Below, one piece after another: positions 5,740 through 6,362 of a stretch of DNA of 6,362 bases; the stretch's first letter is position 1; every line of letters begins with the position of its first letter. The stretch covers positions 1 through 6,362 of the forward strand of contig JAKRSE010000360.1 of assembly GCA_022402505.1 (NCBI GenBank), in the 5' to 3' direction. A program made the translations under genes and the position numbers. The notes beneath the pieces were generated by a model. The model saw only the letters and a list, made by a program, of their open reading frames with translations, was not told the origin of the DNA and did not search any database. The DNA is from Fimbriimonadaceae bacterium. Its GTDB lineage: Bacteria > Armatimonadota > Fimbriimonadia > Fimbriimonadales > Fimbriimonadaceae.

Positions 5740-5770
5740 CGGGAAGGTCCGGCCGGGAAAGCCGGTGTGG

Positions 5771-6259
5771 TTAGCGGGGGTCCATCCGGATTTCCAGCAG
5801 GCCGAGGGGGTTCCCTTCGGCCAGGTAGATCGGCGTGCGGATCACCTCGTCCTCCCGGTCGCGAGACACCCGGGTCTCCATGCTGGGGCGATCCAGGGCC
5901 GTCGCCGTCTGGGTGGAGGCGATGACCCGGCCGTCCGGCGCGGCGACGGTGATTCGGCGGAATCCTCCGGCCTTTGCGATCCTCTCAAGCTGAAGCCGGA
6001 GTCGGGCGGGCCGCTGCTCCAGGAGGTCGGCGACCAGGGCGGCGGCGACCGATCGGGCCAGCAGCTCTCGGGCGGCGACATGGCGGGCGCGGGCCTGAGC
6101 GGTGAGGATCATCGCCGAAAGGAGGAAGACGCTGAGAGCTGCGCCGATCAGGATCAGCCTCCAGGGCACGGCTTTGCGGCCGCTCTTCGCTGCCGAGACC
6201 TGCGCCTTGTCTTCCTGGGGAATCTCCGGTACCGCCGGAGGGGTCTCCTCTTTGCTCAC
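5771..6259 (-). CDS. Single-pass membrane protein with sensor-like periplasmic domain
   Basis: This is a 162-residue protein. Residues 1-33 form a hydrophilic, Pro/Glu-rich then basic cytoplasmic segment. One transmembrane helix spans about 34-54. A helical, Arg/Leu/Ala-rich stretch follows at 57-96. Then comes a small alpha-beta domain (97-160) with ITVAAPDGRVIAST (103-116), RTPIY (141-145) and GNPLGLLEIRMD (149-160). That arrangement, strand-DGRVIAS, a variable loop, PIY, then G-x-LEI-x-MD, is typical of the extracytoplasmic PAS/Cache-like domain of chemoreceptors and histidine kinases. Here there is no second membrane helix and no HAMP, kinase or cyclase output. The start is GTG. A GGAGG (6261-6265) lies only one base upstream, unusually close, so the true start could differ; a GTG at codon 31, just before the helix, is an alternative. 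The gene lies 9 bases after the preceding stop. Confidence 0.8.
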   Translation of the reverse strand: MSKEETPPAVPEIPQEDKAQVSAAKSGRKAVPWRLILIGAALSVFLLSAMILTAQARARHVAARELLARSVAAALVADLLEQRPARLRLQLERIAKAGGFRRITVAAPDGRVIASTQTATALDRPSMETRVSRDREDEVIRTPIYLAEGNPLGLLEIRMDPR

Positions 6260-6268
6260 GCCTCCATG

Positions 6269-6362
6269 TTAGCGGATCAGGCCGGGCAGATCGTCGACCG
6301 GCTTCGCTTCGAGGTCCCATCCGCTGCGCTCCCCTCGGGCCAGCCGGAACGAGCCGGCAAGG
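6269..6362 (-). CDS. C-terminal end of an unidentified gene, partial
   Basis: One minus-strand frame runs open from the window edge to a TAA at 6269-6271, giving a 30-residue tail that ends WDLEAKPVDDLPGLIR. It is favoured over the other minus-strand frames because its composition is protein-like, its stop lies just 9 bases before the GTG of the next gene, and its codons mostly end in G or C. This suggests an operon with the sensor-like gene. The fragment is too short to identify a family. Confidence 0.5.
   Translation of the reverse strand, partial: LAGSFRLARGERSGWDLEAKPVDDLPGLIR

Overview
The window is a GC-rich bacterial chromosomal segment with compact genes and short gaps. I see no mobile element, CRISPR array, tRNA or rRNA. 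A choice-of-anchor A protein ending in a PEP-CTERM sorting tail, a short GspG-like pseudopilin and an ammonia-dependent NAD synthetase together suggest a diderm environmental bacterium. The VPEPATM-type tail and the short pseudopilin with a conserved AKE-W stretch recall Armatimonadota (Fimbriimonas-like). Verrucomicrobiota or Planctomycetota remain possible, and this placement is an inference from protein style only.

Layout. (1) 1-1928, plus strand: a 5'-truncated exported lytic transglycosylase (PA14-like domain, beta-rich region, SLT catalytic domain), directly abutted (TGA then ATG) by a multi-pass membrane protein that resembles the Mpv17/PMP22 family. (2) 1929-3202: a gap with a near-consensus sigma-54 -24/-12 element, the PEP-CTERM gene, then two tandem hairpins. 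(3) 3203-3670, plus strand: a DUF1801 (YdhG-like) protein. (4) 3741-4978, minus strand: nadE followed by a pseudopilin gene, converging on DUF1801 across a 70-base gap that holds a 9-bp inverted repeat. (5) 4979-5070: a divergent intergenic region with a 9-bp perfect GC-rich inverted repeat. (6) 5071-5259, plus strand: a 62-residue two-helix membrane protein with a good Shine-Dalgarno. (7) 5268-6362, minus strand: a likely operon of the C-terminal end of an unidentified gene, a single-pass protein with a sensor-like extracytoplasmic domain but no output domain, and a small exported protein with DUF4367-like features.

Most of the recognisable products act at or outside the cytoplasmic membrane: a peptidoglycan-cleaving enzyme, a sorted surface protein, a pilin-like protein and several small membrane or exported proteins. 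NadE is the only clear core-metabolism enzyme. I see no complete new multi-gene system. The observations most worth checking are the sigma-54-like promoter in front of the PEP-CTERM gene, the PA14-SLT fusion, and the Mpv17-like protein coupled to it.
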